The translations under genes and the position numbers were made by a program. Under the pieces are notes generated by a model. That model was not told the DNA's origin and did not search any database. It saw only the letters and a list, made by a program, of their open reading frames with translations. A stretch of 36,813 nucleotides of DNA from Colwellia sp. GTDB taxonomy: Bacteria > Pseudomonadota > Gammaproteobacteria > Enterobacterales > Alteromonadaceae. Where the stretch lies: the NCBI GenBank assembly GCA_029938115.1, contig JAPYOP010000046.1, forward strand, positions 1-36,813. The letters run 5' to 3'. Positions 6,839-15,842 of this stretch are shown here, in pieces (position 1 is the stretch's first letter; every line of letters begins with the position of its first letter).

Positions 6839-8545
6839 CTACAGACCTAAAACTTGCTTTCCTTGTTTAAATACAATATCTACTGGGATTTTAGCCGCTT
6901 CTAAACGAGCTAAATCTGCTGCAAGTGTCTCACTAATAATACCTTTGCTAGTAACTAATTCGTCAACACCTTGGTAATCGCCATTACCTTGTAATGTCAA
7001 AATCAGTTTAGACAGTGAATCAATGGCCGCAGTCATTTTCTCTATATTTACACTATATAAACCTTGTTCATCACGACTAAACGCACCATTTTCTTGAAAG
7101 TAATTAAAGCGAACCATATTGGCTTTTCCGTGTGCAGAGCTTGCGCCAAAGCGTACTGAGCGGAATATGCCAGCCATAAAGGTTGTGTAATATTCTTCAA
7201 GTTTTCCTTCAGTAATTGCACCTTTCTCTAACAACTGACGTATCATGTATAAGCCCAGAATATCAGCCTTGCCTTCTTCAAGCGCACTGGCATGTTCTTT
7301 TAATGATTGGCGTACCGTGCCTTTGCCATTTAATGTGTTTTTGATACCTAAACCGTGAGCAACTTCGTGAAACATGGTGTTTGCAAAAAAGCCTGTGAAT
7401 GTCACGTTTTTACGTTGCTCTGGCACAATTAAGGTGTCAGCAATTGGTAACATTATGGTGTCGAACTTAGCACGCATGGCGTTTTTAAGTTGTAAACGAC
7501 GGGTACCTTTCTTTAACTGTACCTGTTCATCATTTGGTAAGTTGATGGCAATAGTTTTGCTGCCAGCATTTGAATGACCACCGTAATAAATAACATCATA
7601 AGCATTTAAATCAGCATCTGAGCCGGGCACTTCTGCTTTATATTTTTTAGAAACAGGAAGTTCTTTTTGAAGTTCTGGTAAATATTGTGCGTACTTGGCT
7701 AGCTTTTCACTCCATGATAAATCCTTAATAAGTACATAAGCTTCAAAAGCTGCTCTGTAACCATATAATTGATCTTCGTAATTTTCTATTGGGCCAATCA
7801 CGACATCAATAGGATTGTTTTTCATATCCATCCAAGCGAAATCAGATGCCTGATATTCATCAGTGCGTAATGCCTCAGCACGCATAGTTAAGTAATTAGC
7901 AAACTCTTTATCATCAGCAAAAGTAGCGGCTTTTTCTAAAATAGCGGCAGCGCGATTAATTTCATCACTGTACAATTCAGAGTAAGCGATGGTTATTAGC
8001 TGCCCTTCATCATTACGACTGATGGTCGAATATAAACCGTCCTTATTGGCTAAGGTTGCTTGCTCAAATTCAGCTTTGCTCATATCTTTTGGATAGAATT
8101 CAGCGCCATGAGCTTTAACATTATTTTGCGTTAAAAATACTTTGTCTCCATCTAATCTATCCCAAGGGCCATAATTTATTTCAGCGAAGCGGCGTACTTG
8201 TTCATCTTTTATTGAGGCTAAAAATACTTTCTTATCCTGTGAAAAGGCTTGTTGCCAAAATAAATCGTCCATAATTTTTGAAGCATCAATTAATAACGCT
8301 AACATTTGCTTTTGATTCGCTGACAAATGGCTTAAATCGGCAGAAAGCGTTACTTCCTTATATATATTTAATCGTTTTTTAAATTCAGGGATTAATTGAG
8401 GAGCTACTTGCTGGTTTTTAGTTGAAGCACTCTCTCTTGCTTGAGTTGATGCCGATTCATCATTACAAGCGCTTAAGGCCGTTATGGCAGCAAATACGAT
8501 AGCTGAAATTTTTGTATGTTTTGTTTTTATTTTTAGGAAAGTCAT
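6839..8545 (-). CDS. M49-like (dipeptidyl-peptidase III-related) zinc metallohydrolase, lipoprotein
   Basis: A predicted outer-envelope lipoprotein of 568 residues. The ATG at 8545 is chosen over the longer frame from 8632 because it has GAGA about 6 bp upstream and puts a lipobox (LSAC, C27) behind a hydrophobic helix; the extra 29 codons lie in a MITE-like terminal repeat. The metal site is HEVAHGLG (H393, E394, H397), with a second motif, EEGKADILGLY, at about 423-433 supplying the further ligand. The phrase MDDLFWQQAF near the N-terminus is also typical of dipeptidyl-peptidase III relatives. Classic M49 enzymes have a longer HEXXXH motif, so this is a variant branch. Peptidase activity is probable but substrate and specificity are unknown. 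Confidence 0.82.
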   Translation of the reverse strand: MTFLKIKTKHTKISAIVFAAITALSACNDESASTQARESASTKNQQVAPQLIPEFKKRLNIYKEVTLSADLSHLSANQKQMLALLIDASKIMDDLFWQQAFSQDKKVFLASIKDEQVRRFAEINYGPWDRLDGDKVFLTQNNVKAHGAEFYPKDMSKAEFEQATLANKDGLYSTISRNDEGQLITIAYSELYSDEINRAAAILEKAATFADDKEFANYLTMRAEALRTDEYQASDFAWMDMKNNPIDVVIGPIENYEDQLYGYRAAFEAYVLIKDLSWSEKLAKYAQYLPELQKELPVSKKYKAEVPGSDADLNAYDVIYYGGHSNAGSKTIAINLPNDEQVQLKKGTRRLQLKNAMRAKFDTIMLPIADTLIVPEQRKNVTFTGFFANTMFHEVAHGLGIKNTLNGKGTVRQSLKEHASALEEGKADILGLYMIRQLLEKGAITEGKLEEYYTTFMAGIFRSVRFGASSAHGKANMVRFNYFQENGAFSRDEQGLYSVNIEKMTAAIDSLSKLILTLQGNGDYQGVDELVTSKGIISETLAADLARLEAAKIPVDIVFKQGKQVLGL

Positions 8546-8570
8546 AAAGTTCTCAATTATTTTTAGCAAC

Positions 8571-8781
8571 ATTAATACCAATTTGATTAAATTTCTTCCC
8601 AATTCAGAGCTTTGCTCGATGTTAGTGGTCATCGTTCAAGCTCCCGAAGGGCGAGTTTAAAAGGCTTATATGCAGCGTTATTGATTTTGATAAGGGAATA
8701 GCCATTATCAAAATCAATGCCTTGCCTCTAAGCCTTTTAATTCTCACTGAATGGGAAAGAACTTAATCAACTTGGTATAAT
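8571..8781. mobile_element. MITE-like element M1 with about 36-bp terminal inverted repeats
   Basis: The left end (8571-8607) and the reverse complement of the right end (8747-8781) agree over most of about 36 positions, both reading ATTA-TACCAA-TTGATTAA-TT-TTCCCA-TTCAG with small gaps. Inside, a perfect 14-bp inverted repeat, ATTGATTTTGATAA (8680-8693) with its mirror at 8705-8718, forms a hairpin. The right half recurs in inverted orientation at 36704-36813. There is no transposase gene, as expected of a non-autonomous element. The left terminal repeat sits immediately upstream of the M49-like gene. Confidence 0.8.
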
Positions 8782-8866
8782 TGGTTATGAGACTAAGAAA
8801 AATTGCTTAAAAGTGCAATAGGAAGAAGTAAAAAAATTGCTGGTTGAGTGTAAAGTTACTTGAATT

Positions 8867-9134
8867 ATATACCCAAACTACTCCAATATGCAGGATTCAG
8901 CTGGAATGAGAAACGTACTTAGGCAAGGCTTTGATTGAGGGCAATAGTTATTCTATTGCTAAAATCAATAACGCAGCATAAAACGTTTCTAAACCAGCCC
9001 ATTGGGGACTACTGAGCAAAACATGTCCATCGTAGCATTTATTTTTAAGGGAGTGACCATTAATAAAAAAATGCGCCTTGATCATGATTCGCTCAGTAGT
9101 CCTGAAACTCACATCTTGAAGTGCCTTGGGTATA
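8867..9134. mobile_element. MITE-like element M2 with TATACCCAA terminal inverted repeats
   Basis: The left end (8867-8900) begins TATACCCAA and ends GATTCAG; the reverse complement of 9102-9134 begins and ends almost identically, about 24 of 33 positions matching. A core at 8921-8979 (AGGCAAGGC, TTGATT, ATCAATAACGCAGCAT) is shared with elements M1 and M3, although the ends belong to a different family. A perfect 12-bp inverted repeat, GGACTACTGAGC (9006-9017) and its mirror (9091-9102), encloses a further 73 bp. Small open frames here are by-products of the repeat and are not annotated. Confidence 0.78.
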
Positions 9135-9141
9135 GGCATAA

Positions 9142-9165
9142 AAAAACCGGCAGAAGCCGGTTTTT
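9142..9165 (-). terminator. Rho-independent terminator of rpsT
   Basis: A perfect 10-bp stem, AAAAACCGGC with GCCGGTTTTT, around the loop AGAA lies about 40 bp downstream of the rpsT stop. Both flanks are A/T runs, so it can act in either direction. Confidence 0.9.
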
Positions 9166-9202
9166 AACATTCACCTATTGGTGAAATTATTTTTCAAAAA
9201 AA

Positions 9203-9463
9203 CTAAATTGCTTGAATAGCAGCATTTAAACGGCTCTTACTACGAGCAGCTTTGTTTTTATGAATTAGACCTTTAGTTGCGTAACGATCTAAAATTGGTG
9301 TAGCAGCAGCTAATTCTTTAGTTGCTACTTCTTTATCACCGGCTTCAATTGCTGCTAATACTTTTTTAACTAAAGTACGCATCATTGAGCGACGACTTGC
9401 ATTGTTTTGACGGCGCTTTTCAGATTGTACTGCGCGCTTCTTAGCTTGCTTTGAGTTAGCCAA
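9203..9463 (-). CDS. rpsT: 30S ribosomal protein S20
   Basis: The 86-residue product ([20 protein letters not shown] onward, very rich in Lys, Arg and Ala) is ribosomal protein S20, which binds 16S rRNA early in assembly of the 30S subunit. The start codon is TTG, with AGGAG 5 bp upstream. In E. coli, rpsT also starts with UUG, and this weak start is part of its autogenous translational control, so the unusual codon is probably kept for regulation. The gene is divergent from murJ, as in Pseudomonas and E. coli relatives, and has its own promoter and terminator. Confidence 0.98.
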   Translation of the reverse strand: MANSKQAKKRAVQSEKRRQNNASRRSMMRTLVKKVLAAIEAGDKEVATKELAAATPILDRYATKGLIHKNKAARSKSRLNAAIQAI

Positions 9464-9511
9464 GGTGACTCCTAAAATGTGTTAGATATAAGCTTAAATT
9501 TAAGGCGACGA

Positions 9512-9540
9512 AATATGCCTGTTTTTTAGCTGTTTGTCAA
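9512..9540 (-). promoter_or_regulatory. Sigma-70 promoter of rpsT
   Basis: On the minus strand, a perfect -35 TTGACA (9535-9540) is separated by 17 bp from CATATT (9512-9517) as -10. It lies about 50 bp upstream of the rpsT start, consistent with a short leader. Confidence 0.65.
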
Positions 9541-9700
9541 ATGTTTTAATTGCTTCTCTGATAAAAGCATAAATAAAAAAGCAATTAAAAGAAATTATGT
9601 TTGTTACTGTTGTGAACAGCGCAAGTATACATTGTTTAAATGGGTAAGATCATCACATAATATACTTATTTGTAGAGAAAAATTTTCGAGGGTATTATTT

Positions 9701-11299
9701 TTGAGTAAAAAGTTAATTAAATCAGGGCTAATTGTTAGTGTGATGACTTTGATCTCACGTGTGCTAGGTTTAGTTCGTGATGTGGTTATTGCCAATGTAA
9801 TGGGTGCAGGAGCAATGGCCGATGTGTTCTTGTTTGCCAATAAAATTCCAAACTTTTTTAGACGACTTTTTGCTGAAGGTGCTTTTGCGCAAGCATTTGT
9901 GCCGGTATTAAGTGAATATCACACCAAGGATGAAGCGAATGCGCAAAATGACCAAGAAGTTTCCCTTAATGAAACCCGACGTTTAATTGCCCAAGTATCG
10001 GGTACTTTGGGTGTTATTATTACCTTGGTTACTTTATTTGGTATGTTGGCTTCGCCGTTGTTTGTCATTCTATTTGGTGGTGGTTGGTTTGTTGATTGGC
10101 TAAATAATGGTCCAGATAGTGTTGGTGGTGAAAAATTTGAATTAGCTGCGGATTTACTAAAAATCACCTTTCCTTATTTATGGTTTATTAGCTTTACTGC
10201 ACTTTCAGGGGCTGTACTTAATACAATGGGGCGGTTTGCGGTAGCGGCCTTTACGCCGGTATTGTTAAATATTGTCATAATTTTAATGGCTATTTATGGC
10301 GCAGAGTACACGCAAAACCCTGCCTATGCATTAGCGTGGGGTGTTTTTTTTGGTGGATTAGTTCAGTTTCTTTTTCAAATTCCTTTTTTATATAAAGCGG
10401 GTGTGCTCGTTAAGCCATGTTGGTCATGGCACAGTAATGGCGTAACAAAAATTCGAAAATTGATTGTACCGGCTTTATTTGGTGTTTCTGTTACTCAAAT
10501 TAATTTATTGCTTGATACGTTAATTGCCAGTTTTTTAATCACCGGCTCAATTAGTTGGCTTTATTATGCTGACAGATTATTGGAGTTCCCTTTAGGATTA
10601 TTTGGTATTGGTATTGCGACCGTTGTATTGCCTAGTTTATCTAAGTTACACACTAAGAATAATTCTGAACAATTTATCGCCACTTTAGACTGGGGTATTA
10701 AAGTTATTTGCCTCTTTGGTTGGCCTGCTCTTGCTGGGTTAATGGTACTTGCTCAGCCCATTATTATGGTGTTGTTTATGCGTGGTGAGTTTTCACAAGA
10801 GACTGTTTTGCAAGTTTCATACGCGTTATTTGCTTACCTTTCTGGCCTGATAAGCTTTATGTTTATTAAAATCTTAGCACCAGCTTACTACGCAAGGCAA
10901 GACACCAAAACGCCAGTGAAAATAGGTATTAAGGCGATGGTTGCTAACATGGCATTCAACTTAGCATTAGCGCCATTCTTTGGTTATGTTGGTTTAGCTA
11001 TTGCAACGACAATGTCAGCAACATTAAATGCTTGGCTGTTGTATCGAGGTTTGAAGCAAGCTCAGGTGTATCATTTATCAAATATTACCAAAGTGTTTAT
11101 AGCTAAGTTAATGTTTGCTGCCGGTGTAATGGCTCTGGTGGTATATCAATTATCTCCTAATTTTGATGTATGGCTTTCTATGAAGTTCTTTGAACAAACT
11201 TTACAGTTAGTTCTTTGTATTGGTGCAGGTTGTTTTAGTTACTTTTTAGTGATCATTTTATTGGGTGTTCGTCTTAATGATTTTAAAGTAAAAAGTTGA
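9701..11299 (+). CDS. murJ: Lipid II flippase MurJ (MviN)
   Basis: A polytopic inner-membrane protein of the MOP superfamily that flips lipid II across the membrane for peptidoglycan synthesis. The TTG at 9701 is chosen because GAGGG lies 8 bp upstream and the product then begins MSKKLIKSGLIVS, as in other MurJ proteins; the longer frame from 9632 lacks a ribosome binding site. At 532 residues it is slightly longer than E. coli MurJ. Characteristic segments are SRVLGLVRDVVIANVMGAG, RRLFAEGAFAQAFVPV and YYADRLLEFPLGLFGIGIAT, followed by repeated hydrophobic helices to the C-terminus. It heads the murJ-ribF-ileS-lspA-fkpB-ispH gene series, 97 bp before ribF. Confidence 0.97.
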   Translation: MSKKLIKSGLIVSVMTLISRVLGLVRDVVIANVMGAGAMADVFLFANKIPNFFRRLFAEGAFAQAFVPVLSEYHTKDEANAQNDQEVSLNETRRLIAQVSGTLGVIITLVTLFGMLASPLFVILFGGGWFVDWLNNGPDSVGGEKFELAADLLKITFPYLWFISFTALSGAVLNTMGRFAVAAFTPVLLNIVIILMAIYGAEYTQNPAYALAWGVFFGGLVQFLFQIPFLYKAGVLVKPCWSWHSNGVTKIRKLIVPALFGVSVTQINLLLDTLIASFLITGSISWLYYADRLLEFPLGLFGIGIATVVLPSLSKLHTKNNSEQFIATLDWGIKVICLFGWPALAGLMVLAQPIIMVLFMRGEFSQETVLQVSYALFAYLSGLISFMFIKILAPAYYARQDTKTPVKIGIKAMVANMAFNLALAPFFGYVGLAIATTMSATLNAWLLYRGLKQAQVYHLSNITKVFIAKLMFAAGVMALVVYQLSPNFDVWLSMKFFEQTLQLVLCIGAGCFSYFLVIILLGVRLNDFKVKS

Positions 11300-11396
11300 A
11301 ATAAAAACGTCTGAAATACTGATTATTATTGCTCTTTAATATATAATTCGGCGATTTATTTTTATAAGCAATCAATGTTAAGGGTTTTCTCGCTAA

Positions 11397-12317
11397 ATGC
11401 AGCTAGTTCGCGGTATACATAATATTCAGCCAGAAGATCATGGTTGTGTGCTAACCATAGGTAACTTTGATGGTGTTCATAAAGGGCATCAGCGTGTTAT
11501 CTCGGCTTTAGTTGCTAAAGCCAAATCGTTAAATTGTGTTGCTGCTGTGTTAGTTTTTGAACCACAGCCTCAAGAGTTGTTTGCACCGGATAAAGCGCCC
11601 GCAAGGCTTTGTCGTTTACGTGATAAATATGCACTTTTGGCCGAGTTAGGTGTGCAGCGCCTTATTTGTGTTAATTTCAATCGTAAATTTGCTAACCAGA
11701 GTGCTGAGCAGTTTATCCAAAACTTATTGGTTGAAAAGTTAGGTATAAAGCATTTAATTGTTGGTGATGATTTTCATTTTGGTAAAAACCGCGTTGGTGA
11801 TTTCTCCATGCTGTCTCAAGCCGGAAAAGCTTTTGGTTTTGAAGTGACTGATACCGCCAGTTGCAAAATGGAAAGTTGTCGCGTTAGTAGCACGGCTATT
11901 AGAGCAGCGTTAGAACAAGACAATTTAAGTGACGTTGAGAGTATGCTCGGCAGAGCCTATTCAATTATAGGTAAGGTTTTTCACGGCGACAAACGCGGTA
12001 GGCAGTTAGGTTTTCCAACGGCTAATGTATTATTAAAAAGACGAAAATCACCGTTGAATGGCGTATTTGCTGTTAAAGTTAAAACGAATGATGGCACCTT
12101 TAATGGTGTCGCTAACATTGGTGCCAGGCCAACTATAAATGGTGTTCGGCAGCAATTAGAAGTTCATATTTTTGACTTTGATGCGGATATTTACGGTCAA
12201 TGTATTGAAGTGATTATTAAGAAGAAGCTTCGTCAAGTGATGAAGTTTGATAGCTTAATCGCGTTAACTGCGCAAATTAAGTTAGACAGCGAACAAGCGA
12301 AGCACGTACTGAAATAA
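11397..12317 (+). CDS. ribF: Bifunctional riboflavin kinase/FAD synthetase
   Basis: A 306-residue cytoplasmic enzyme that phosphorylates riboflavin to FMN and adenylylates FMN to FAD. The N-terminal FAD synthetase domain shows the nucleotidyltransferase motif TIGNFDGVHKGHQ (about residues 21-33) and VGDDFHFGKNR. The C-terminal kinase domain starts near 185 with GKVFHGDKRGRQLGFPTAN, followed by NGVANIGARPT and an ending typical of RibF. Length matches E. coli RibF (313). AAGGG lies about 12 bp upstream of the ATG. The 97-bp gap from murJ contains an A/T-rich stretch that could hold an additional promoter. The first GTAGGTCG palindrome of the operon follows its stop. Confidence 0.97.
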   Translation: MQLVRGIHNIQPEDHGCVLTIGNFDGVHKGHQRVISALVAKAKSLNCVAAVLVFEPQPQELFAPDKAPARLCRLRDKYALLAELGVQRLICVNFNRKFANQSAEQFIQNLLVEKLGIKHLIVGDDFHFGKNRVGDFSMLSQAGKAFGFEVTDTASCKMESCRVSSTAIRAALEQDNLSDVESMLGRAYSIIGKVFHGDKRGRQLGFPTANVLLKRRKSPLNGVFAVKVKTNDGTFNGVANIGARPTINGVRQQLEVHIFDFDADIYGQCIEVIIKKKLRQVMKFDSLIALTAQIKLDSEQAKHVLK

Positions 12318-12324
12318 ATCGTAT

Positions 12325-12358
12325 TGTAGGTCGACCTGAGTGAAACGCGGCTCGACAA
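12325..12358. repeat. GTAGGTCG palindrome between ribF and ileS
   Basis: TGTAGGTCGA at the left and TCGACAA at the right form a short stem around a loop of about 16 bases. It lies 8 bp after the ribF stop. The outer sequence TGTAGGTCG...CGACA is shared with the palindromes after ileS, lspA and fkpB. Confidence 0.65.
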
Positions 12359-12420
12359 ATTGAAGTATTAAATATAGTTAGTGGCATTAATTCCACCCAA
12401 ATAACCGGATAATGATTTAA

Positions 12421-15267
12421 ATGAGTGATTACAAACAAACCTTAAACTTGCCTGCCACTTCATTTGCCATGAAAGGCAATATGGCAAACCGTGAACCTAA
12501 TATGCTCAAAGAGTGGGCTGCTAAAGATTTGTACGGAAAAATTCGTGCAGCAAAAAAGGGTAAGAAATCATTCATTTTACATGACGGACCTCCGTACGCT
12601 AATGGCAATATTCATATCGGTCATGCGGTAAATAAAATATTAAAAGATATTATTGTTAAATCAAAAACATTGTCTGACTTTAACTCGCCATACGTACCCG
12701 GTTGGGATTGTCATGGTTTACCCATTGAACTAATGGTTGAGAAAAAAGTAGGTAAGCCTGGGCATAAAGTGTCAGCGAGTGTTTTTCGCGAAAAATGTCG
12801 TGAATATGCAGCAAAGCAGGTTGATGGCCAGCGTGAAGACTTTAAACGTTTAGGCGTTTTTGCTGACTGGGATAAACCTTACCGTACAATGGATTTTGAT
12901 ACGGAAGCGAATATCATTCGTTCATTAGGAAAGATTGCGCAAAACGGTCATTTACATCAAGGTTTTAAACCTGTGCATTGGTGCACAGATTGTGGTTCAT
13001 CATTAGCAGAAGCTGAGGTGGAGTATAAAGATAAACAATCTCCGGCCATTGATGTGAAATTCACAGCGGTAGATCAAAGTATTGCCGATAAATTTAATCA
13101 TCCAGAGCAGCATGAAGGAGAAGGCGAGATTTCTGTTGTCATTTGGACAACAACGCCTTGGACGCTACCGGCTAACCGCGCGGTTTCAGTTCATGCTGAA
13201 GTAGAATACTCTTTAGTTCAGTGTGAAACAGAGCAAGGCAAAACGCGTTTAATTATCGCCTCTGACTTAGTTACTTCATGTATGGACAGATTTGGTATTG
13301 ATAAATATCATGCCTTAGGTTTTTGTAAAGGGTTCGATTTAGATTTAGTAGAACTTAAACACCCATTCTATGATTTCACTGTGCCGGTTATCTTAGGTGA
13401 ACATGTTACTACTGACTCAGGTACTGGTTGTGTACATACAGCACCGGGTCATGGCGTGGAAGATTTTGAAGTAGGTAAAAAATATAACCTGGAAGTTGCG
13501 AATCCTGTCGGTGCAAATGGTGTATATTTGGCTGATACTGAGCTATTTGCAGGTCAACATGTCTTTAAAGCGAATGCTAGCGTTGTTGAAACGTTAAAAG
13601 AACATGGCACATTAGTGCATCATCATGCGTTAGAACATTCCTATCCACATTGCTGGCGCCATAAAACGCCATTGATTTTCCGTGCGACACCACAGTGGTT
13701 TATCAGCATGGACAATAAAAACTTGCGTCAAGACTCGCTTAATGAAATTGAGAAAACTCAATGGATCCCTGACTGGGGTCAACGACGTATTGAGTCTATG
13801 GTTGAAGGTCGTCCTGATTGGTGTATATCGCGTCAACGTACGTGGGGCGTGCCAATGGCATTATTCATCCACAAAGATACTGGTGCATTACATCCTCGTA
13901 GCATTGAATTAATTGAAGAAGTAGCCAAACGTGTTGAAAAAGAAGGCATTCAAGCGTGGTTCGATTTAGAAGCAAGTGAACTTATTGGCGATGACGCTAA
14001 TGATTTCATCAAGGTGCCTGATACCTTAGATGTTTGGTTTGATTCTGGCACAACGCATTACTCGGTTATTAACGCCAGAGAAGAGTTTGATGGCATTGCT
14101 GATTTATATCTTGAAGGCTCAGATCAACATCGCGGTTGGTTTATGTCGTCAATGATGTCATCGGTTGCCATGACAGGTAAGGCACCATATAAACAAGTGC
14201 TTACTCACGGCTTTGTTGTAGATGCTAAAGGCCACAAAATGTCTAAGTCATTAGGCAATGTGATCACGCCAAAAGAAATCAACAATACCTTAGGCGCGGA
14301 TGTTTTGCGTTTGTGGACAGCGTCAGTTAACTACACGCAAGAAATTACTGCGGGTAATGAAATATTCAAACGCCAAGCGGATGCTTATCGTCGTATTCGT
14401 AATACCTCTCGTTTCTTATTGTCAAACTTAAATGGTTTTGAGCCTACACAACACTCAGTTGCCTTTGATGACATGGTTGCATTAGATCGTTGGGTTGTTG
14501 ATAAAGCAGCTCGATTACAGACAGATATTATTAATGCCTACGATGAATATGAGTTTCATGTAGTTGTGCATAAATTAATGAACTTCTGTACTACCGAACT
14601 AGGAGGCTTCTATTTAGATATTATTAAAGATAGACAATACACAGCAAAAGCTGATTCTAATGCACGTCGCTCTTGTCAAACCGCTATGTATTTAATTGTC
14701 GAAGCCATGACCGCTTGGATGGCGCCTATTTTGTCATTTACTGCGCAAGAAATTTGGCAAGCATTACCAACGCCTGCTAGCGGTGAACGTGATGAGTTTG
14801 TTTTCACTGGTGTTTGGTTTGATGGCTTAGCAACTATGCCTGAAGACGCCGAGTTAGGAAGTGAGTATTGGAACGAGTTGTTACTTGTACGTGCTGAAGT
14901 TAACCGTGCATTAGAGCTTGCTCGTAAAGATAAAGTTGTTGGTAAAGCACTTGAAGCACAAGTGACCTTATATGCTGCTGCAGATTTAGCTAAAAAATTA
15001 GCACAATTAGGTGAAGAATTACGCTTCGTTTTAATCACGTCCAAAGCAACGATTGAAATTGTTAGCGATACAAGTCAAGCGCCAAGTGACGCTTCGGCAA
15101 CTGATGTTGACGGTTTATGGTTATCAGTTAGTGCTGCTGAGGGGACTAAATGCGACCGTTGTTGGCATGTAACTACTGATGTTGGTACGCACGATGCACA
15201 CCCTGACTTATGTGGTCGTTGTATTATCAATGTAGATGGCGAAGGCGAAGTTCGTCAGTTTGCGTAA
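12421..15267 (+). CDS. ileS: Isoleucyl-tRNA synthetase
   Basis: A 948-residue class I aminoacyl-tRNA synthetase that charges tRNA-Ile and edits misactivated valine. The HIGH motif appears as [15 protein letters not shown] near residue 60 and KMSKS as [10 protein letters not shown] near 606. The editing domain contains [13 protein letters not shown] and [12 protein letters not shown], with the usual conserved Thr-rich segment. The C-terminus carries a zinc-binding module, CDRCWH with CGRC, as in bacterial-type IleRS of E. coli (938 residues). The gene lies 103 bp after ribF and 42 bp before lspA, and both gaps contain GTAGGTCG palindromes. Confidence 0.99.
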   Translation: MSDYKQTLNLPATSFAMKGNMANREPNMLKEWAAKDLYGKIRAAKKGKKSFILHDGPPYANGNIHIGHAVNKILKDIIVKSKTLSDFNSPYVPGWDCHGLPIELMVEKKVGKPGHKVSASVFREKCREYAAKQVDGQREDFKRLGVFADWDKPYRTMDFDTEANIIRSLGKIAQNGHLHQGFKPVHWCTDCGSSLAEAEVEYKDKQSPAIDVKFTAVDQSIADKFNHPEQHEGEGEISVVIWTTTPWTLPANRAVSVHAEVEYSLVQCETEQGKTRLIIASDLVTSCMDRFGIDKYHALGFCKGFDLDLVELKHPFYDFTVPVILGEHVTTDSGTGCVHTAPGHGVEDFEVGKKYNLEVANPVGANGVYLADTELFAGQHVFKANASVVETLKEHGTLVHHHALEHSYPHCWRHKTPLIFRATPQWFISMDNKNLRQDSLNEIEKTQWIPDWGQRRIESMVEGRPDWCISRQRTWGVPMALFIHKDTGALHPRSIELIEEVAKRVEKEGIQAWFDLEASELIGDDANDFIKVPDTLDVWFDSGTTHYSVINAREEFDGIADLYLEGSDQHRGWFMSSMMSSVAMTGKAPYKQVLTHGFVVDAKGHKMSKSLGNVITPKEINNTLGADVLRLWTASVNYTQEITAGNEIFKRQADAYRRIRNTSRFLLSNLNGFEPTQHSVAFDDMVALDRWVVDKAARLQTDIINAYDEYEFHVVVHKLMNFCTTELGGFYLDIIKDRQYTAKADSNARRSCQTAMYLIVEAMTAWMAPILSFTAQEIWQALPTPASGERDEFVFTGVWFDGLATMPEDAELGSEYWNELLLVRAEVNRALELARKDKVVGKALEAQVTLYAAADLAKKLAQLGEELRFVLITSKATIEIVSDTSQAPSDASATDVDGLWLSVSAAEGTKCDRCWHVTTDVGTHDAHPDLCGRCIINVDGEGEVRQFA

Positions 15268-15271
15268 TTTT

Positions 15272-15296
15272 GAAGGTCGATGCTTGCCTCGACAAT
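15272..15296. repeat. GTAGGTCG-family palindrome between ileS and lspA
   Basis: GAAGGTCGA and TCGACAATG flank a loop of 8 bases; the 5-bp arms GTCGA (15276-15280) and TCGAC (15289-15293) are perfect. It starts 4 bp after the ileS stop and fills most of the 42-bp gap. It is a degenerate member of the family. Confidence 0.55.
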
Positions 15297-15309
15297 GTAG
15301 AGATTAATT

Positions 15310-15804
15310 TTGAATAATTTTTTTACGGATACAGGTTTACGTTGGCTTTGGCTGACATTAGTTTGCTTAATACTAGATCAAGTTACCAAACAGTTGGTTG
15401 TGGGCTCTTTTGAACTAGGAGAGTCAATTAATGTTTTGCCAATTTTTAGTATCACTTATGTTCACAACCTAGGTGCTGCATTTAGCTTTTTAGCCGATCA
15501 AGGTGGCTGGCAACGGTGGTTTTTCACGGCAATTGCCGCGATAGCCAGTATTGTATTTATTGTTTGGCTGGCGAAAACACCAAAATCTCAAACGTTATTA
15601 AGTATTGCCTTTGCGTTAATGTTAAGTGGCGCTATGGGCAATTTAATAGACAGAGCCTTATTCGGCTATGTAATTGATTTTTTAGACTTTCACTGGTCAG
15701 GCAATTATTTCCCTGTCTTTAATATTGCAGATTCAATGATTTTTATCGGCGCAGCCTTAATGATATTAGACTCTTTTACAACTGAGAATGACGATAAGCT
15801 GTAG
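15310..15804 (+). CDS. lspA: Prolipoprotein signal peptidase (signal peptidase II)
   Basis: A 164-residue inner-membrane aspartyl protease that removes the signal peptide of diacylglyceryl-prolipoproteins; the window itself encodes several substrates (BamD, the transglutaminase-like and the M49-like lipoproteins). Four membrane helices are visible. The catalytic aspartates lie in GNLIDRALFGYVIDF and FNIADSMIFIG, and DQVTKQLV near the N-terminus is also conserved. The start is TTG with only a weak AGAGA upstream, suggesting that it depends partly on translation of ileS. Length is the same as in E. coli. Its TAG stop is part of the following palindrome. Confidence 0.97.
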   Translation: MNNFFTDTGLRWLWLTLVCLILDQVTKQLVVGSFELGESINVLPIFSITYVHNLGAAFSFLADQGGWQRWFFTAIAAIASIVFIVWLAKTPKSQTLLSIAFALMLSGAMGNLIDRALFGYVIDFLDFHWSGNYFPVFNIADSMIFIGAALMILDSFTTENDDKL

Positions 15805-15824
15805 GTCGTACTTTAGTACGACAA
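15801..15824. repeat. GTAGGTCG palindrome overlapping the lspA stop codon
   Basis: GTAGGTCGTACTTTAGTACGACAA contains the perfect stem GTCGTACT with AGTACGAC. The TAG stop of lspA (15802-15804) is the TAG of the conserved outer GTAG, so the repeat supplies the end of the gene. Confidence 0.75.
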
Positions 15825-15842
15825 TAAAATAGAAGACAAATA

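Noticed and set aside
6765..6977. A 70-codon plus-strand frame at the 3' end of the M49-like gene
   Set aside because: It is mostly antisense to the metallopeptidase and shows no independent coding signal.
8546..8632. Upstream extension of the M49-like gene to 8632
   Set aside because: It would place 29 codons before the lipoprotein signal and most of it lies in the terminal repeat of element M1.
8948..9184. Two short open frames on opposite strands
   Set aside because: Both lie almost wholly inside element M2; their text follows from its inverted repeats and is not evidence of a gene.
14676..15044. A 122-codon antisense frame within ileS
   Set aside because: It is a shadow of the conserved ileS frame and has no ribosome binding site.
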